Origin: Paraneptunicella aestuarii | GTDB taxonomy: Bacteria; Pseudomonadota; Gammaproteobacteria; Enterobacterales; Alteromonadaceae | Length of the DNA: 64,000 nucleotides | Assembly: GCF_019900845.1 (NCBI RefSeq) | Contig: NZ_CP074570.1 | Coordinates: forward strand, 3,410,001 to 3,474,000 | Reading direction: 5' to 3' | In this document: one piece after another, positions 8,931-17,745 of the stretch | How positions within the stretch are numbered: the first letter of the stretch is position 1 | How the letters are laid out: each line of letters starts with the position of its first letter | Program-made: the position numbers and the translations under genes | The notes under the pieces: generated by a model | Told to the model about the DNA's origin: nothing | The model's input: the letters and a program-made list of their open reading frames with translations, nothing else | Databases searched by the model: none

Positions 8931-9305
8931 TTTGTTCACTCCAATCTTGTTATATTACAACGACTTAACACAACTGAACTGAGAAGCTGACAGGCGTTGC
9001 AAATACATTATGAATTTGTCTGTCACCCTACATCCTCATCTCAGAAGGCTGTTCCAGATTAAGCCGACCTTTACTACGTTAGTGTAAATTAGTTACCGTG
9101 TAAAGTGGTACGAGCTCTGATCTGAACAGAATATTTATTAAACAGGCTGTTTCACATTTTTACAAGTGTTTCACAAAATTTTTACATCCCTTTATTTTCA
9201 AGGCTTAGAAGTATTTTTACCCTACAAGGAGAACAGAAATATTTTATTCAAAAAAATTTCGTTTACACTGTTTACAAAATTACAAACGCGAAATATTTCA
9301 TATAC
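8931..9305. other. Divergent intergenic region between hydrolase copy B and the barrel-like gene
   Basis: No gene is seen. On the minus strand CTTTACACGGTAA (9105-9093) is shared with the copy A promoter, with a weaker -10 candidate TAACGT at 9081-9076. The AT-rich part near 9110-9300 presumably holds the promoter of the plus-strand gene at 9306. Confidence 0.4.
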
Positions 9306-10232
9306 ATGAAAGTTCAAAGACATTTACGCTCAGTAAGCTACTTTTCGGCCATTTTATCTGCAATATTGCTCACAAATGGAGCTTCGGCGAGTTCCCTTTA
9401 TCTCGGATACAGTCGCTCGGAACAAAATTCAGTAATAGGTGATCGTGAGTTCGATTTAAAACCCGATGGAATGAGTTTTTTGGCTTCATTTGATATATCC
9501 GATGATTGGGTGATAAGCCTGGATGTGGGTAGTCAGGAAGATGACGTGCAGGTAAATAACAATCTGCATGCCAGTTCAAACAACGATAGCTGGGGAGCGG
9601 GTTTAAGCTATTATTGGGAAAATTGGGTCTTTACCTACAATTATTCAAATTGGCAGGACGAGTTGGTCATTATTGGTGTACCACCCGATGGCAGCAGACC
9701 ACCAATGACGGTTTATCGCCAAACCAACGATTCCCCTACCCATGCATTTAGAGCAGGATATTACTGGCAAGGAGCAGACTGGCAGCTCGGGGTATCAACA
9801 GGTATTCATTTCAATGAATGGGAACAATTCACTCAATTTAATAATCCTCAAGACCCCAGGCCGCCACAAGATGCATTAGATGAAGGAGAAACCACTTTTG
9901 TCAGCATTAGCGCCAATGGGGCTAAATTCTTCAGCCTGAACAATTCTCACGACTTGGTCATCGGAAGCAGCATATCCTGGAATGAACTGACCAATGATGA
10001 CGCCAATGCAGTGGTACGCAATGGCAGACCTGTTAATCAAATTCCCAACCGTAACGCTATCAATCGATTAAATTCCAGTGTTGTATCTGGCTCTGAAAGT
10101 TACGGTCAAGCTAATCTGTATGCTTCATGGAGCATGACCAGCAATTGGATGCTTGATATCAGCCTTGGCAGCGATTTTGGTGATAGTGACAGTAGCCAGT
10201 TCTGGTCTTTGAATATAGGATACGTGTTTTAA
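9306..10232 (+). CDS. Predicted outer-membrane beta-barrel protein
   Basis: The protein has 308 residues with an N-terminal signal peptide (cleavage near NGASA-S, about residue 28). It is made of alternating amphipathic strands rich in aromatic and polar residues (SLYLGYSRSE, WGAGLSYYWENWVFTYNYS, HAFRAGYYWQGADWQLGVS). It ends in SLNIGYVF, a typical C-terminal barrel strand with terminal Phe. No enzyme motif is seen. It has no obvious operon partner; the crotonase gene starts 45 nt downstream and could be cotranscribed. Autotransporter-type or OmpA-like barrels are possible relatives, but I do not recognise a named family. Confidence 0.7.
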   Translation: MKVQRHLRSVSYFSAILSAILLTNGASASSLYLGYSRSEQNSVIGDREFDLKPDGMSFLASFDISDDWVISLDVGSQEDDVQVNNNLHASSNNDSWGAGLSYYWENWVFTYNYSNWQDELVIIGVPPDGSRPPMTVYRQTNDSPTHAFRAGYYWQGADWQLGVSTGIHFNEWEQFTQFNNPQDPRPPQDALDEGETTFVSISANGAKFFSLNNSHDLVIGSSISWNELTNDDANAVVRNGRPVNQIPNRNAINRLNSSVVSGSESYGQANLYASWSMTSNWMLDISLGSDFGDSDSSQFWSLNIGYVF

Positions 10233-10277
10233 ATTTTCTCGTTTTCCAACGAATTGACTATCGTCAGGGATCTTTTC

Positions 10278-11117
10278 ATGCCCCAACAGCCAAACACTGT
10301 AGATATGCCCATTGTGGATCAATCCAAACATCCCGTCACATTGGACATAGTAGATAACATTGCCATAGTAACTTTGAATCGACCAGACAAGCACAACGCA
10401 CTGAATATGGATATGTTTAAGGCCATTGATAAAGTTTCCGGCAAATTACGTAAAAACAAGCATATTCGAGCCGTTATTGTGCAAGGAAGTGGCGTCGATT
10501 TTTGCACCGGGCTAGATATCAAATCGATCCTGACCAAACCGCTGAGTGGCTTAAAACTGCTTTGGAAATGGTTTCCTGGCTCTTCAAACCTGGCACAAAG
10601 AGTCAGTACCAATTGGCGCAAAATTCCGGTTCCGGTCATCATGAGCATTCATGGCAGATGTTGGGGCGGTGGCTTGCAGATCGCACTTGGCGCAGACTTT
10701 AGAATTTGTACTCCTGATAGCACTCTTTCTGTCATGGAGGCTAAATGGGGCTTGATTCCCGACATGGGAGGAACGGTAGGCATGAGAGAAATTGTGCCTC
10801 TGGATAAAGCCCTCGACTTTGCAATGACCGCAAGGGAAATCACGGCTCAAGAAGCGCTGGAATGCCACCTGATAACCGAAATTAGTGACAATCCGAAAGA
10901 GCGCTCTTTAGCGCTTGCTAAGCAAATCGCAGAAAACTCACCAGATGCAGTTGCAAAGATAAAGCGAGTCTTTCATAAGTCCTGGCATAACAATGATTGG
11001 GCAACGCTGGCAAGAGAGTCTTTCTGGCAATGGTTTATGTTGCTTGGAAAGAACCAGCGTATCGCAGTGAAGCGTCATTCCGGAAAATCGGATACACCAT
11101 ATAAGCCTCGTTCTTAA
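10278..11117 (+). CDS. Crotonase/enoyl-CoA hydratase family protein
   Basis: The protein has 279 residues from the ATG at 10278; a TTG 24 nt upstream is less likely. It has the crotonase fold signatures: VTLNRPDKHNALN near residue 40, the oxyanion-hole segment VDFCTGLDIKSI, and HGRCWGGGLQIALGADFRIC. The expected acidic region follows (MEAKWGLIPDMGGT). The family acts on acyl-CoA thioesters (hydration, isomerisation or hydrolysis). The exact reaction is unclear, because position 2 of the catalytic Glu pair lies in a sequence not specific for FadB-type hydratases. It likely functions in fatty-acid or amino-acid catabolism. Confidence 0.85.
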   Translation: MPQQPNTVDMPIVDQSKHPVTLDIVDNIAIVTLNRPDKHNALNMDMFKAIDKVSGKLRKNKHIRAVIVQGSGVDFCTGLDIKSILTKPLSGLKLLWKWFPGSSNLAQRVSTNWRKIPVPVIMSIHGRCWGGGLQIALGADFRICTPDSTLSVMEAKWGLIPDMGGTVGMREIVPLDKALDFAMTAREITAQEALECHLITEISDNPKERSLALAKQIAENSPDAVAKIKRVFHKSWHNNDWATLARESFWQWFMLLGKNQRIAVKRHSGKSDTPYKPRS

Positions 11118-11162
11118 AACCAGGTAACTTGTGTACTCAATCGGGATTAACTGAATAGAAGG

Positions 11163-11191
11163 TTCCCATTAGTTTTAAATACTAATGGGAA
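11163..11191. terminator. Bidirectional terminator-like hairpin between convergent genes
   Basis: TTCCCATTAGT (11163-11173) and ACTAATGGGAA (11181-11191) form a perfect 11-bp stem with a 7-nt loop. It lies between the plus-strand crotonase and the minus-strand GAF gene. The flanks are AT-rich but have no long T-run. Confidence 0.6.
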
Positions 11192-11231
11192 TTAATAATC
11201 TTTTAAGCAAAAACATAATAATCCGCATGAA

Positions 11232-11720
11232 TTAACGTCCAGCATTAAGTTCAGCTTGAACTCTATTGGCGAGTTCCCTTAACTTATCAAATTCTTCATC
11301 ATCAAAATATCGCGGTTTGCGATCGATAATACACAACGTGCCTATACGTAGCTCGTCCCGGATGATCAATGGAGCACCTGCATAAAAGCGTATTTTAGGC
11401 TCTCCTGTTACCAAAGGATTCGTAGCAAAGCGAATATCTTCCAAGGCATCAGGAATATATAAAATTTCGTCATGATGAATTGCATGACCACAGAAAGAAA
11501 TATCGCGATGTGTTTCAGATACATCCAATCCCTGACAGGATTTAAACCACTGTCGATCAGCATCAACAATGCTGACCAGTGCGATAGGGACTTGATAATA
11601 CTCTTTTGCTTCTTTGGTAATATCATCAAATCTTGATTCAGGAGGGGTATCAAGAATATTGAGCGAATCTAATAAACAAAGACGTTCTTGTTCATTACCG
11701 GGAATTTCAGGTTTCTTCAT
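11232..11720 (-). CDS. Stand-alone GAF-domain protein
   Basis: The 162 residues consist almost entirely of one GAF domain (about 25-155). The pattern is LDTPPESRFDDITKEAK, VALVSIVDADRQWFK, the conserved ISFCGHAIHHDE with Cys, and FYAGAPLIIRDELRIGTLCIID. This pattern is common in GAF sensors fused to diguanylate cyclases or kinases, but here no output domain is present. Short stand-alone forms exist in many proteobacteria. It probably binds a small ligand and acts in signalling; the ligand and partner are unknown. It is monocistronic. Confidence 0.8.
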   Translation of the reverse strand: MKKPEIPGNEQERLCLLDSLNILDTPPESRFDDITKEAKEYYQVPIALVSIVDADRQWFKSCQGLDVSETHRDISFCGHAIHHDEILYIPDALEDIRFATNPLVTGEPKIRFYAGAPLIIRDELRIGTLCIIDRKPRYFDDEEFDKLRELANRVQAELNAGR

Positions 11721-11918
11721 GTTGGCTTAATTGAGATATATTCATTCACCCTAAACATTGGGCATTAGTATCTCAGCATTACCTTAATTAAGCCACCAAA
11801 AATAGAGTATCTGTTGCTTAGCCTTATATGATGATCTCATTCCCTTTATGTCACCAAAGTGCTTCAAGCGAATCGGAACAATGACTCTCCCCTGCTACCT
11901 CGCCCGAGTTACTTCATT

Positions 11919-12368
11919 TTAGTTACGGCGAGGCTTGGGAGGTCTTGGAACAGGGCGCCCTTCTGATGGCCTTCTTGTTTTGAATTTATCTCTGAGCAGC
12001 TTTTGCTTCTCAGGAGGAAGTTTTTTGAAATTATTATATGCCCGCTTGATTTTATCCCTCTCACCAGGAGGTAAACCTTTAAAGCGATCAAATTGCTGGC
12101 GTAAATGATCTCGTTGCTCTGGCGATAGCGACTGCCAATGCTGGAATTTTTGAGCGACTTTATCTCGCTGAGACTGATCCATAGACAACCAACGATTTGC
12201 TCCAGATAAAAGCCTCTCTTGCCTTTCAGCTCCCAAATTACCCCAATTATCTTTCACCCCAGATAACACCTTTTGCTGTGCAGGTGTTAATGACTGCCAT
12301 TCGACAGCATGGGCTAATTGCGACAAGAAGACACAAAGCACAAGCAAGACAGCATGAAAAATTCTCAT
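11919..12368 (-). CDS. DUF3106-type exported protein of an ECF sigma operon
   Basis: The protein has 149 residues with a signal peptide (cleavage near AHA-VEW, residue 22). The mature part is built of repeated Lys/Arg/Gln-rich helical units with the recurring pattern W..L.PEQR..L...F..., as in DUF3106 proteins. It ends in a basic Pro/Arg-rich tail (RPVPRPPKPRRN). It is the last gene of the operon sigma factor - membrane protein - small exported protein - DUF3106, overlapping the previous gene by 4 nt. A periplasmic sensing or structural role is plausible by analogy with heavy-metal resistance CnrY/Zra-like helical proteins, but this is inference. Confidence 0.8.
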   Translation of the reverse strand: MRIFHAVLLVLCVFLSQLAHAVEWQSLTPAQQKVLSGVKDNWGNLGAERQERLLSGANRWLSMDQSQRDKVAQKFQHWQSLSPEQRDHLRQQFDRFKGLPPGERDKIKRAYNNFKKLPPEKQKLLRDKFKTRRPSEGRPVPRPPKPRRN

Positions 12369-12652
12369 TGCTTGCCTCCTTTGCCGTCTTCATCACTTGG
12401 ATTGGATAGATTGGAATTCTGCGGTTTATCACCACTAATCAACACTTCGGATGAGTGAGATGATTCAGAAACAGCAGTATCATTAGCCGCCAGATTCGAT
12501 GTGTCGGTGGCATCAATCCATTCCCCATTCACATCCTCCATATCAGCCAGGTACTCCAGAAAATCCATGCTCAGTTGAGTCTGGTCTTCTTGCGCCATTG
12601 CCGATGGAAATAAACAGACTAAGGCCACCATATTACAACAGTGCCTCTTCAT
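12365..12652 (-). CDS. Small exported acidic protein in ECF sigma operon
   Basis: The protein has 95 residues from the ATG at 12652, giving a signal-like N-terminus MKRHCCNMVALVCLFPSAMAQ. An ATG at 12631 would also work. The mature part is acidic, with MDFLEYLADMEDVNGEWIDA followed by a Ser/Asn-rich tail. Its position between the membrane anti-sigma-like gene and the DUF3106 gene, with overlaps at both ends, is typical of these regulator operons. Its function is unknown; it could be part of the signal-sensing arm. Confidence 0.65.
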   Translation of the reverse strand: MKRHCCNMVALVCLFPSAMAQEDQTQLSMDFLEYLADMEDVNGEWIDATDTSNLAANDTAVSESSHSSEVLISGDKPQNSNLSNPSDEDGKGGKQ

Positions 12653-13058
12653 CTTGTTGAGCCAACCAATCTGCGAATTCAAGGTCTTGTGCAAACTCCA
12701 TATCATTGATTAAGGCCATATCGTCAACGGACATATCTTCCATCACTAATTGAACAGGAAGTTCCGGTATCGCCTCATTGGATTGATAGCTTACAAGCAG
12801 CGCAGCAACTAACGCAATAGCCAGGGGTGTTCCCAGTGCTAAAGCAGGCATGCTCCATGAACGCCCGAGGCTCTTGGCACCTTTATTAAGTTTGGCGTTT
12901 CTGGCCTGTGTTCTTGCTTGCATTAGAGCCCTTTGCCGAGCCATAGCAATATCCTGTGTAACCTTTTCAGGTAAGGCATCGTTGGACGCATCAAGTTGTT
13001 CTATAACCTGCTTGGTCAGTTGCAGATCATCAGTCGATTTATCAGATCTGTACGTCAT
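12633..13058 (-). CDS. Single-pass membrane protein, DUF3619-like, putative anti-sigma factor
   Basis: The protein has 141 residues from the ATG at 13058; GTG at 13067 is possible. The N-terminal cytosolic part (about 1-65) has Arg/Gln-rich helices (QRALMQARTQARNAK). One membrane segment follows (PALALGTPLAIALVAALLVSY, about 72-92), then an acidic C-terminal part. Architecture and position resemble DUF3619 proteins that follow ECF sigma genes. It overlaps the sigma gene by 17 nt, so it is translationally coupled. The anti-sigma role is inferred from context, since no zinc ZAS motif is visible. Confidence 0.75.
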   Translation of the reverse strand: MTYRSDKSTDDLQLTKQVIEQLDASNDALPEKVTQDIAMARQRALMQARTQARNAKLNKGAKSLGRSWSMPALALGTPLAIALVAALLVSYQSNEAIPELPVQLVMEDMSVDDMALINDMEFAQDLEFADWLAQQDEEALL

Positions 13059-13620
13059 ATTCTTCACCCAGGAGTTCTCGTAGTTTATTCACAGCCCTGA
13101 AATAATGCGTTTTGACACTTCCCTCGGAGCATCCCATTGCCTTAGCCGTCTCAATCACAGACATACCTTCCCAACTACGCATTAAAAAACATTGTTGCTG
13201 TTTTTCTGGTAACGCTTGCAACGCTTTTAATACATGAGCCTGCATTCTTTCTTTGCCAACATCCAGCTCAGGATGATTTTCATCATCATCGCTCCATTCT
13301 TCGATAAGGTTGTCATGGTCATCTGATTTCCAGAAAAATAACAAATTCTTCATTTTGTATTGACGCTGAAAATCACGAATCCTGTTCTGCAATATTTTAT
13401 AAAATAATGGCTTCCATTCATGGCTCGGACGATCTTCATAGTTACTCACCAACTTCAACATGCTGTCTTGCAGTACATCGATAGCATCCGCATGATTAGA
13501 TAGCGCTAACAAAGCCATGCGATAGGCTTTTTTCTCAATACTCTGCAAAAATGCTTCAATAGAAACATCTTCCAGAGATTGTTGTTCAGCGCTACGTAGC
13601 ATTAGATTATCAAATCGCAT
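13042..13620 (-). CDS. ECF-type RNA polymerase sigma factor
   Basis: This 192-residue sigma-70 family member contains region 2 (AYRMALLALSNHADAIDVLQDSMLKL, about 32-60; split across the conserved DVLQD helix) and region 4 (ALPEKQQQCFLMRSWEGMS and AKAMGCSEGSVKTHYFRAV, about 132-182). The spacer between the regions is acidic (WSDDDENHPELD), as in group ECF factors with long linkers. It is the first gene of a four-gene overlapping operon that ends in a DUF3106 protein. It should direct transcription of an envelope or stress regulon when its membrane partner releases it. Confidence 0.9.
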   Translation of the reverse strand: MRFDNLMLRSAEQQSLEDVSIEAFLQSIEKKAYRMALLALSNHADAIDVLQDSMLKLVSNYEDRPSHEWKPLFYKILQNRIRDFQRQYKMKNLLFFWKSDDHDNLIEEWSDDDENHPELDVGKERMQAHVLKALQALPEKQQQCFLMRSWEGMSVIETAKAMGCSEGSVKTHYFRAVNKLRELLGEEYDVQI

Positions 13621-13847
13621 AAGAGTAATTTGTCTGCACTCTAACCAAACAAGCTATTCTTGAGCAAGTCGAATAGTCTAGTCACACTCAAACGACCACG
13701 TTTTATTGATGAATTGTTCCTCATCTTTCTTAGCCCCACATTTATTCCCACATTTCCTTTCTTACCTGTTAAAACGCCGCAACGGGCATTCGGTTGACAA
13801 ACAAATTCAAAAATATTTCACATTATGTATTTTGGTGGCAAAAGGGT

Positions 13848-13876
13848 TTGACAAATGCTGTCGAAATATGCAGAAT
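13848..13876 (+). promoter_or_regulatory. Promoter of rpsT
   Basis: TTGACA (13848-13853) and CAGAAT (13871-13876) are separated by 17 bp and lie about 45 nt before the rpsT start. The -35 is a perfect consensus match. Confidence 0.75.
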
Positions 13877-13920
13877 TCGCACCCTTGAAAATATAGTTGA
13901 ATCGTTTTGGGAGTTTCATC

Positions 13921-14184
13921 TTGGCTAACATCAAGTCTGCTAAGAAGCGCGCGATACAATCAGAAAAACGTCGTCAGCATAACGCTAGCCGTCGTTCCAT
14001 GATGCGTACCTTCACCAAGAAAGTACGTGCAGCCATTGAGTCTGGTGATAAAGCAGCCGCAGAGCAAGCATATGCTGCAGCTACGCCTATCCTTGACCGT
14101 ATGGCTACCAGAGGTTTGATTCACAAGAACAAAGCGGCACGTCATAAGAGCCGTTTAGCTTCTCAAATCAAAGCGTTGGGCTAA
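13921..14184 (+). CDS. rpsT: 30S ribosomal protein S20
   Basis: The protein has 87 residues and starts [19 protein letters not shown], as S20 does throughout gammaproteobacteria. The start is TTG at 13921 with GGGAG 7 nt upstream. A UUG start is also used by E. coli rpsT, where weak initiation takes part in autogenous control. The basic helical sequence ([34 protein letters not shown]) fits the three-helix bundle that binds 16S rRNA. It is monocistronic, with its own promoter and a strong terminator. Confidence 0.98.
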   Translation: MANIKSAKKRAIQSEKRRQHNASRRSMMRTFTKKVRAAIESGDKAAAEQAYAAATPILDRMATRGLIHKNKAARHKSRLASQIKALG

Positions 14185-14199
14185 TCGTCATCGTTTCGA

Positions 14200-14227
14200 A
14201 AAAAAGCGCCTCAAGGCGCTTTTTTTA
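14200..14227 (+). terminator. Rho-independent terminator of rpsT
   Basis: AGCGCC-TCAA-GGCGCT forms a stem-loop flanked by A-runs upstream and seven T downstream, starting 20 nt after the stop codon. Confidence 0.95.
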
Positions 14228-14260
14228 TGTCCGAAAAAAGATTTAATTGACTCACCCCGG

Positions 14261-15637
14261 CTAGTTTAACCAAGCGCGAGGCTCAACTGAATTTGAATCA
14301 TATAACACCGGATATAGGAAACGCCCTTCAACACCGTTTTTCTCTGCTATTACATGCATTTGATTGGAAGTGCTTAAAGAAGTAAATGTGATAAAAACTT
14401 CGACAGGCTCAAGAGGATTTCCCAAGGCTTGTAAAAAAACATCTTCCGTAACAGTTATTATACTTCTCCCTGGCACTTCGCCTAAATCAACATAACTTGC
14501 AACTTCTTGCGTGCTACCGTCAATATACCAGCGAACTTCTGCACTGACATTTGCCGATTCAAATTCTTCATTCACCAAAGTAATCCAAGAGCTTGAACCT
14601 GATTCATTTAATTGCATTCTTGGTACTTTTGCCTGCAAGCCATTGTACTTCCATCGACCAGCGTCTGTTTTCTCGTCAATAAGTACCAATTCATGCCCGT
14701 TAGAAAATTCTAAAACTGTTGAAATCATGAAGCTTCGGGTTTTAATCATCTCTCTATGATCAATTTCTCCGTTTAGAGTCGCAATAATTTGATTAGATGC
14801 AAAAGCAAAGGCATCGCTCGCACTTGCCGAAAATTGCCCTTGATTTTCTGACAAATCAAAAGAACCCCTAACAATATTTCCTGTTTTAAAAACAAGGGAC
14901 TCTATATTGCTCATATCTCCTTGCAATTCAATGCGCACCAGATCCTTATCACGCAAGCTTACCTTGTTATCAAGTGGGAGATTTGAAAAATCAAGTACAA
15001 TTTGATCACTCAAATTACCATTTGTAAAAGTTTGAGCATTACTATTTCTGTCGATCACTGCATCCGCCAAAACATCAACCGAGGCAGAAAATTCGTTCAT
15101 GTAACTGAATAAATCCACACCGTCATAATACTCGTAAATACCGATGTAATCTCTGCCAGCAGCTTCAATCTGAACAGTTTCTCCTGCAGCCAATTCTGGC
15201 AAATTTATGTTTATGGCATGACCTGGAACGGAAGCCCCTGACAAGATATATTCATCAGATGCATCTATTCCTGCAGAAGTTAATATTACGAACTCCAATT
15301 CTGAAGAGCCTGCAACTTCCTTATTAATTAACACAAAATCGTTAATTGAACCTGTAGCGGCTCCAGCAGTGCTTTGCTCCAATACGTAATCCGAATCGGC
15401 AAACGTAGCCCCGTTTGTTAACGTAATATATATGCGAAAATGATATCCCATGGAATAATCGGGATTAATTACTATTGAATTGGCAGTAACATCAGCTGTA
15501 GCTCTCCCTGTACTTGCCAATTCAACGCTGACGGTTTCCAAAGAGATGAGTGATTCACCATCCAAGGTTCCAGAAGATACATTAAATGACATAAGAAAAG
15601 TTGCAGCGGCTATTCGTCCTAAATATTGCTTTTTCAT
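14261..15637 (-). CDS. Exported beta-rich protein of unknown function
   Basis: The protein has 458 residues with a signal peptide (MKKQYLGRIAAATFLMSFNVSSG). The mature part is acidic, almost free of Cys and Lys-poor, with many Ser/Thr/Val strands. The second half includes GRWKYNGLQAKVPRMQ, followed by SSSWITLVNEE and EVRWYIDGST. I recall similar C-terminal patterns in surface-layer-like proteins of marine gammaproteobacteria, but I cannot confirm this. No enzyme motif is visible. It stands alone: rpsT converges from one side and the M28 peptidase gene diverges on the other. A cell-surface or secreted structural role is the best inference. Confidence 0.7.
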   Translation of the reverse strand: MKKQYLGRIAAATFLMSFNVSSGTLDGESLISLETVSVELASTGRATADVTANSIVINPDYSMGYHFRIYITLTNGATFADSDYVLEQSTAGAATGSINDFVLINKEVAGSSELEFVILTSAGIDASDEYILSGASVPGHAININLPELAAGETVQIEAAGRDYIGIYEYYDGVDLFSYMNEFSASVDVLADAVIDRNSNAQTFTNGNLSDQIVLDFSNLPLDNKVSLRDKDLVRIELQGDMSNIESLVFKTGNIVRGSFDLSENQGQFSASASDAFAFASNQIIATLNGEIDHREMIKTRSFMISTVLEFSNGHELVLIDEKTDAGRWKYNGLQAKVPRMQLNESGSSSWITLVNEEFESANVSAEVRWYIDGSTQEVASYVDLGEVPGRSIITVTEDVFLQALGNPLEPVEVFITFTSLSTSNQMHVIAEKNGVEGRFLYPVLYDSNSVEPRAWLN

Positions 15638-15821
15638 TAATTAGCTCCGAACACCTAGCCTAAGGTAAGCGAAAATTGGCATATCCTCAAAATCATCAAG
15701 GCTCAGTTAAACAACCTCATTATTTAGTGCCAGTTTCAGTATAACTATTCAACACTATCGATTTCTCTATATAATCAGACATAATAAAGTAAAAACATTT
15801 TTATGGAATATAAAAATATTC

Positions 15822-17231
15822 ATGGCAGTTCAATCAGTTCCCTCAAAAACACTTCTCATATCGGCAATATTTTCACTGTTAGTTGGTTTTCCTTCACAGG
15901 CTAACAGCGATAATGTGGAAAAATTAACAACAGCCTCAAGTAACAGTAACTTAGCCTACGAAATTGTGAGCTCCCTGACTTTGGAAGTTGGGCCAAGAAT
16001 AGCGGGTAGCGAAGGCGACAAAAAAGCCGTTGCCTGGGCAGAAGCCAAGTTCAATGAATTAGGGTTTGATAAGGTTTATAAACAACCCGTGCGAGTCCGT
16101 AATTGGTCTCGGGGTTTATCTGAAGCCAAAATCCTCACGCCCTACTCTCATAATCTCGTCGTTAGTGCCTTGGGAGGTTCCATTGCAACGCCAGAAAAAG
16201 GCTTGCAGGCTGAAGTGGTCATGGTGGAATCGCTAGAAGCACTACAGCAGACTCCAGCAGATGATGTTGCAGGTAAAATCGTATTTATTAACAAGAAAAT
16301 GGAACGAGACAAAGCAGGGAAAGGATATGGCCCTGTCGTAGTAGGTCGCTCACAAGGCGCAATTGAAGCTGCTCGCTCTAATGCTGTTGCAGTGCTAATT
16401 CGCTCTGTCGGTACGGATAATTCACGCTTTGCTCATACCGGTGCTATGCGCTACAGCCCGGATGTACCCAAAATTCCAGCAGGTGCATTATCTAATTCAG
16501 ATGCAGATGTGCTTGCCGCAATAATTGAACAAGGCAATCCCGTAAAATTATCGCTTAATATGCAAGCGAAAGAACACGGCTGGCAAACGTCTTACAATGT
16601 GATTGGTGAAATCACCGGAACAGAGAAACCGGAAGAGGTTGTATTAATAGCCGCACATCTGGATTCCTGGGACGAAGGCACTGGTGCTCTGGATGACGGT
16701 GCAGGCGTTGGTGTTGTTATGGCTGCTGCTAAACTGATTAAAGAGACAATGGGTTCACCCAAACGTACTATTCGAGTTGTTCTTTATGCTAACGAAGAAT
16801 TCGGTTTGGTTGGCGCAAAACAATATGTTAAAGACAATCTTGATGATTTAAAGAACATCATTGTTGCAGCTGAATCTGACTTCGGGGCAGGCAAAATTTA
16901 TCAATTCGATACTCGCTTTGCAGAGCAAGCTTTACCTTTCGCCAAAAAAGTCTCGACCTTACTTGCTCCATTAGGCATTGAAGAAGGCAGCAACACGGCA
17001 ACGGGCGGGCCAGACATATACATGCTTCCCAGCCACGGAGTGCCCGTAGTATCCTTACGTCAGGATGGAACCGAATACTTTGATTATCATCACACGGCTA
17101 ACGACACCCTGGATAAAATCGACCTTGAGGCTATCAGGCAAAACCAGACAGCCTACGCCATATTCGCCTATATGATGGCAAACAATGATGTCGATCCTCG
17201 CCCGGCTCCTGAGCTGGAACCGGTACAATAA
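15822..17231 (+). CDS. M28-family zinc metallopeptidase with PA domain (carboxypeptidase Q-like)
   Basis: The protein has 469 residues and an N-terminal signal segment (about residues 8-28). A protease-associated domain occupies about 130-240 (VAGKIVFINK, AAIIEQG). The M28 catalytic domain follows with AHLDSWDEGTGALDDGAG (zinc ligands His and Asp, near 278-290), NEEFGLVGAK (general-base Glu and ligand), AAESDFGAG (Asp ligand) and the final His in FDYHHTANDT. This order and length match plasma glutamate carboxypeptidase/CPQ-type enzymes, which cleave dipeptides or the ends of peptides in the periplasm. A small membrane-anchored protein follows at 18 nt. Confidence 0.92.
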   Translation: MAVQSVPSKTLLISAIFSLLVGFPSQANSDNVEKLTTASSNSNLAYEIVSSLTLEVGPRIAGSEGDKKAVAWAEAKFNELGFDKVYKQPVRVRNWSRGLSEAKILTPYSHNLVVSALGGSIATPEKGLQAEVVMVESLEALQQTPADDVAGKIVFINKKMERDKAGKGYGPVVVGRSQGAIEAARSNAVAVLIRSVGTDNSRFAHTGAMRYSPDVPKIPAGALSNSDADVLAAIIEQGNPVKLSLNMQAKEHGWQTSYNVIGEITGTEKPEEVVLIAAHLDSWDEGTGALDDGAGVGVVMAAAKLIKETMGSPKRTIRVVLYANEEFGLVGAKQYVKDNLDDLKNIIVAAESDFGAGKIYQFDTRFAEQALPFAKKVSTLLAPLGIEEGSNTATGGPDIYMLPSHGVPVVSLRQDGTEYFDYHHTANDTLDKIDLEAIRQNQTAYAIFAYMMANNDVDPRPAPELEPVQ

Positions 17232-17249
17232 ACGACAAAACAAGCGCAC

Positions 17250-17582
17250 ATGGAATTAAAAAACATTAAACGAAAATATATTGTTATGGGTATTGGAGGA
17301 CTTTTGGGGCTGGTCTTGTTACTTGTGCCGAAGCCAGAGCTAATCCGATATAAAAGTGCCAATATTGTTTCAGAAGCGGTTTATTGGGATGGATTGGGAC
17401 ATTCAGGAATATTGTCAGATGCCCATGCAAATTTTGTAAAGCTGGATTACGAAACAAACCATCTACACATTTGTTATGGCATAGAAAATGAGAACCCTGA
17501 CCTGAATTCATCCAGCTGTCAGGTATATAAGGTTATTGAAAACAGAGGCTTCTCTGGAGCCATCGCTCACTTTTTAAAATAA
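17250..17582 (+). CDS. Small membrane-anchored protein of unknown function
   Basis: The protein has 110 residues. An N-terminal transmembrane or signal-anchor helix (YIVMGIGGLLGLVLLLVPKP, about 10-30) is followed by a soluble part with two Cys in the second half (HICYGIENENP and SSCQVYKVI). These could form a disulfide in the periplasm. It starts 18 nt after the peptidase gene and ends before a hairpin terminator, so it is probably cotranscribed with the peptidase. I do not recognise the family. Confidence 0.6.
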   Translation: MELKNIKRKYIVMGIGGLLGLVLLLVPKPELIRYKSANIVSEAVYWDGLGHSGILSDAHANFVKLDYETNHLHICYGIENENPDLNSSSCQVYKVIENRGFSGAIAHFLK

Positions 17583-17598
17583 TCTTCAATAATGAGGC

Positions 17599-17620
17599 GC
17601 GGGAGAAAAGCTCCCGCTCT
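17599..17620 (+). terminator. Terminator-like hairpin after the peptidase operon
   Basis: GCGGGAG (17599-17605) pairs with CTCCCGC (17611-17617) and is followed by TCTTT. The tail is short, so its efficiency is uncertain. Confidence 0.65.
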
Positions 17621-17660
17621 TTACAAAATCAAGTTCAATGAGCACTTCACATCGTATAAA

Positions 17661-17716
17661 TTGTCACCATACCGTCATCCATTATTAACGTTTTTGTCAT
17701 CGCCCCTTTTTATTAT
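17661..17716 (+). promoter_or_regulatory. Pho-box-like repeats and promoter of the plcP-like gene
   Basis: Three heptamers lie on one face of the helix: TTGTCAC (17661), CCGTCAT (17672) and TTGTCAT (17694). The start-to-start distances are 11 and 22 bp. The PhoB consensus is CTGTCAT repeats separated by 4 bp. A -10 candidate TATTAT (17711-17716) follows 10 bp after the last heptamer, the usual arrangement at PhoB-activated promoters, which lack a -35. The gene starts at 17746 behind GGGAG. Confidence 0.65.
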
Positions 17717-17745
17717 TCTTTCAAGCCTCTCGGGAGATAAACGCG

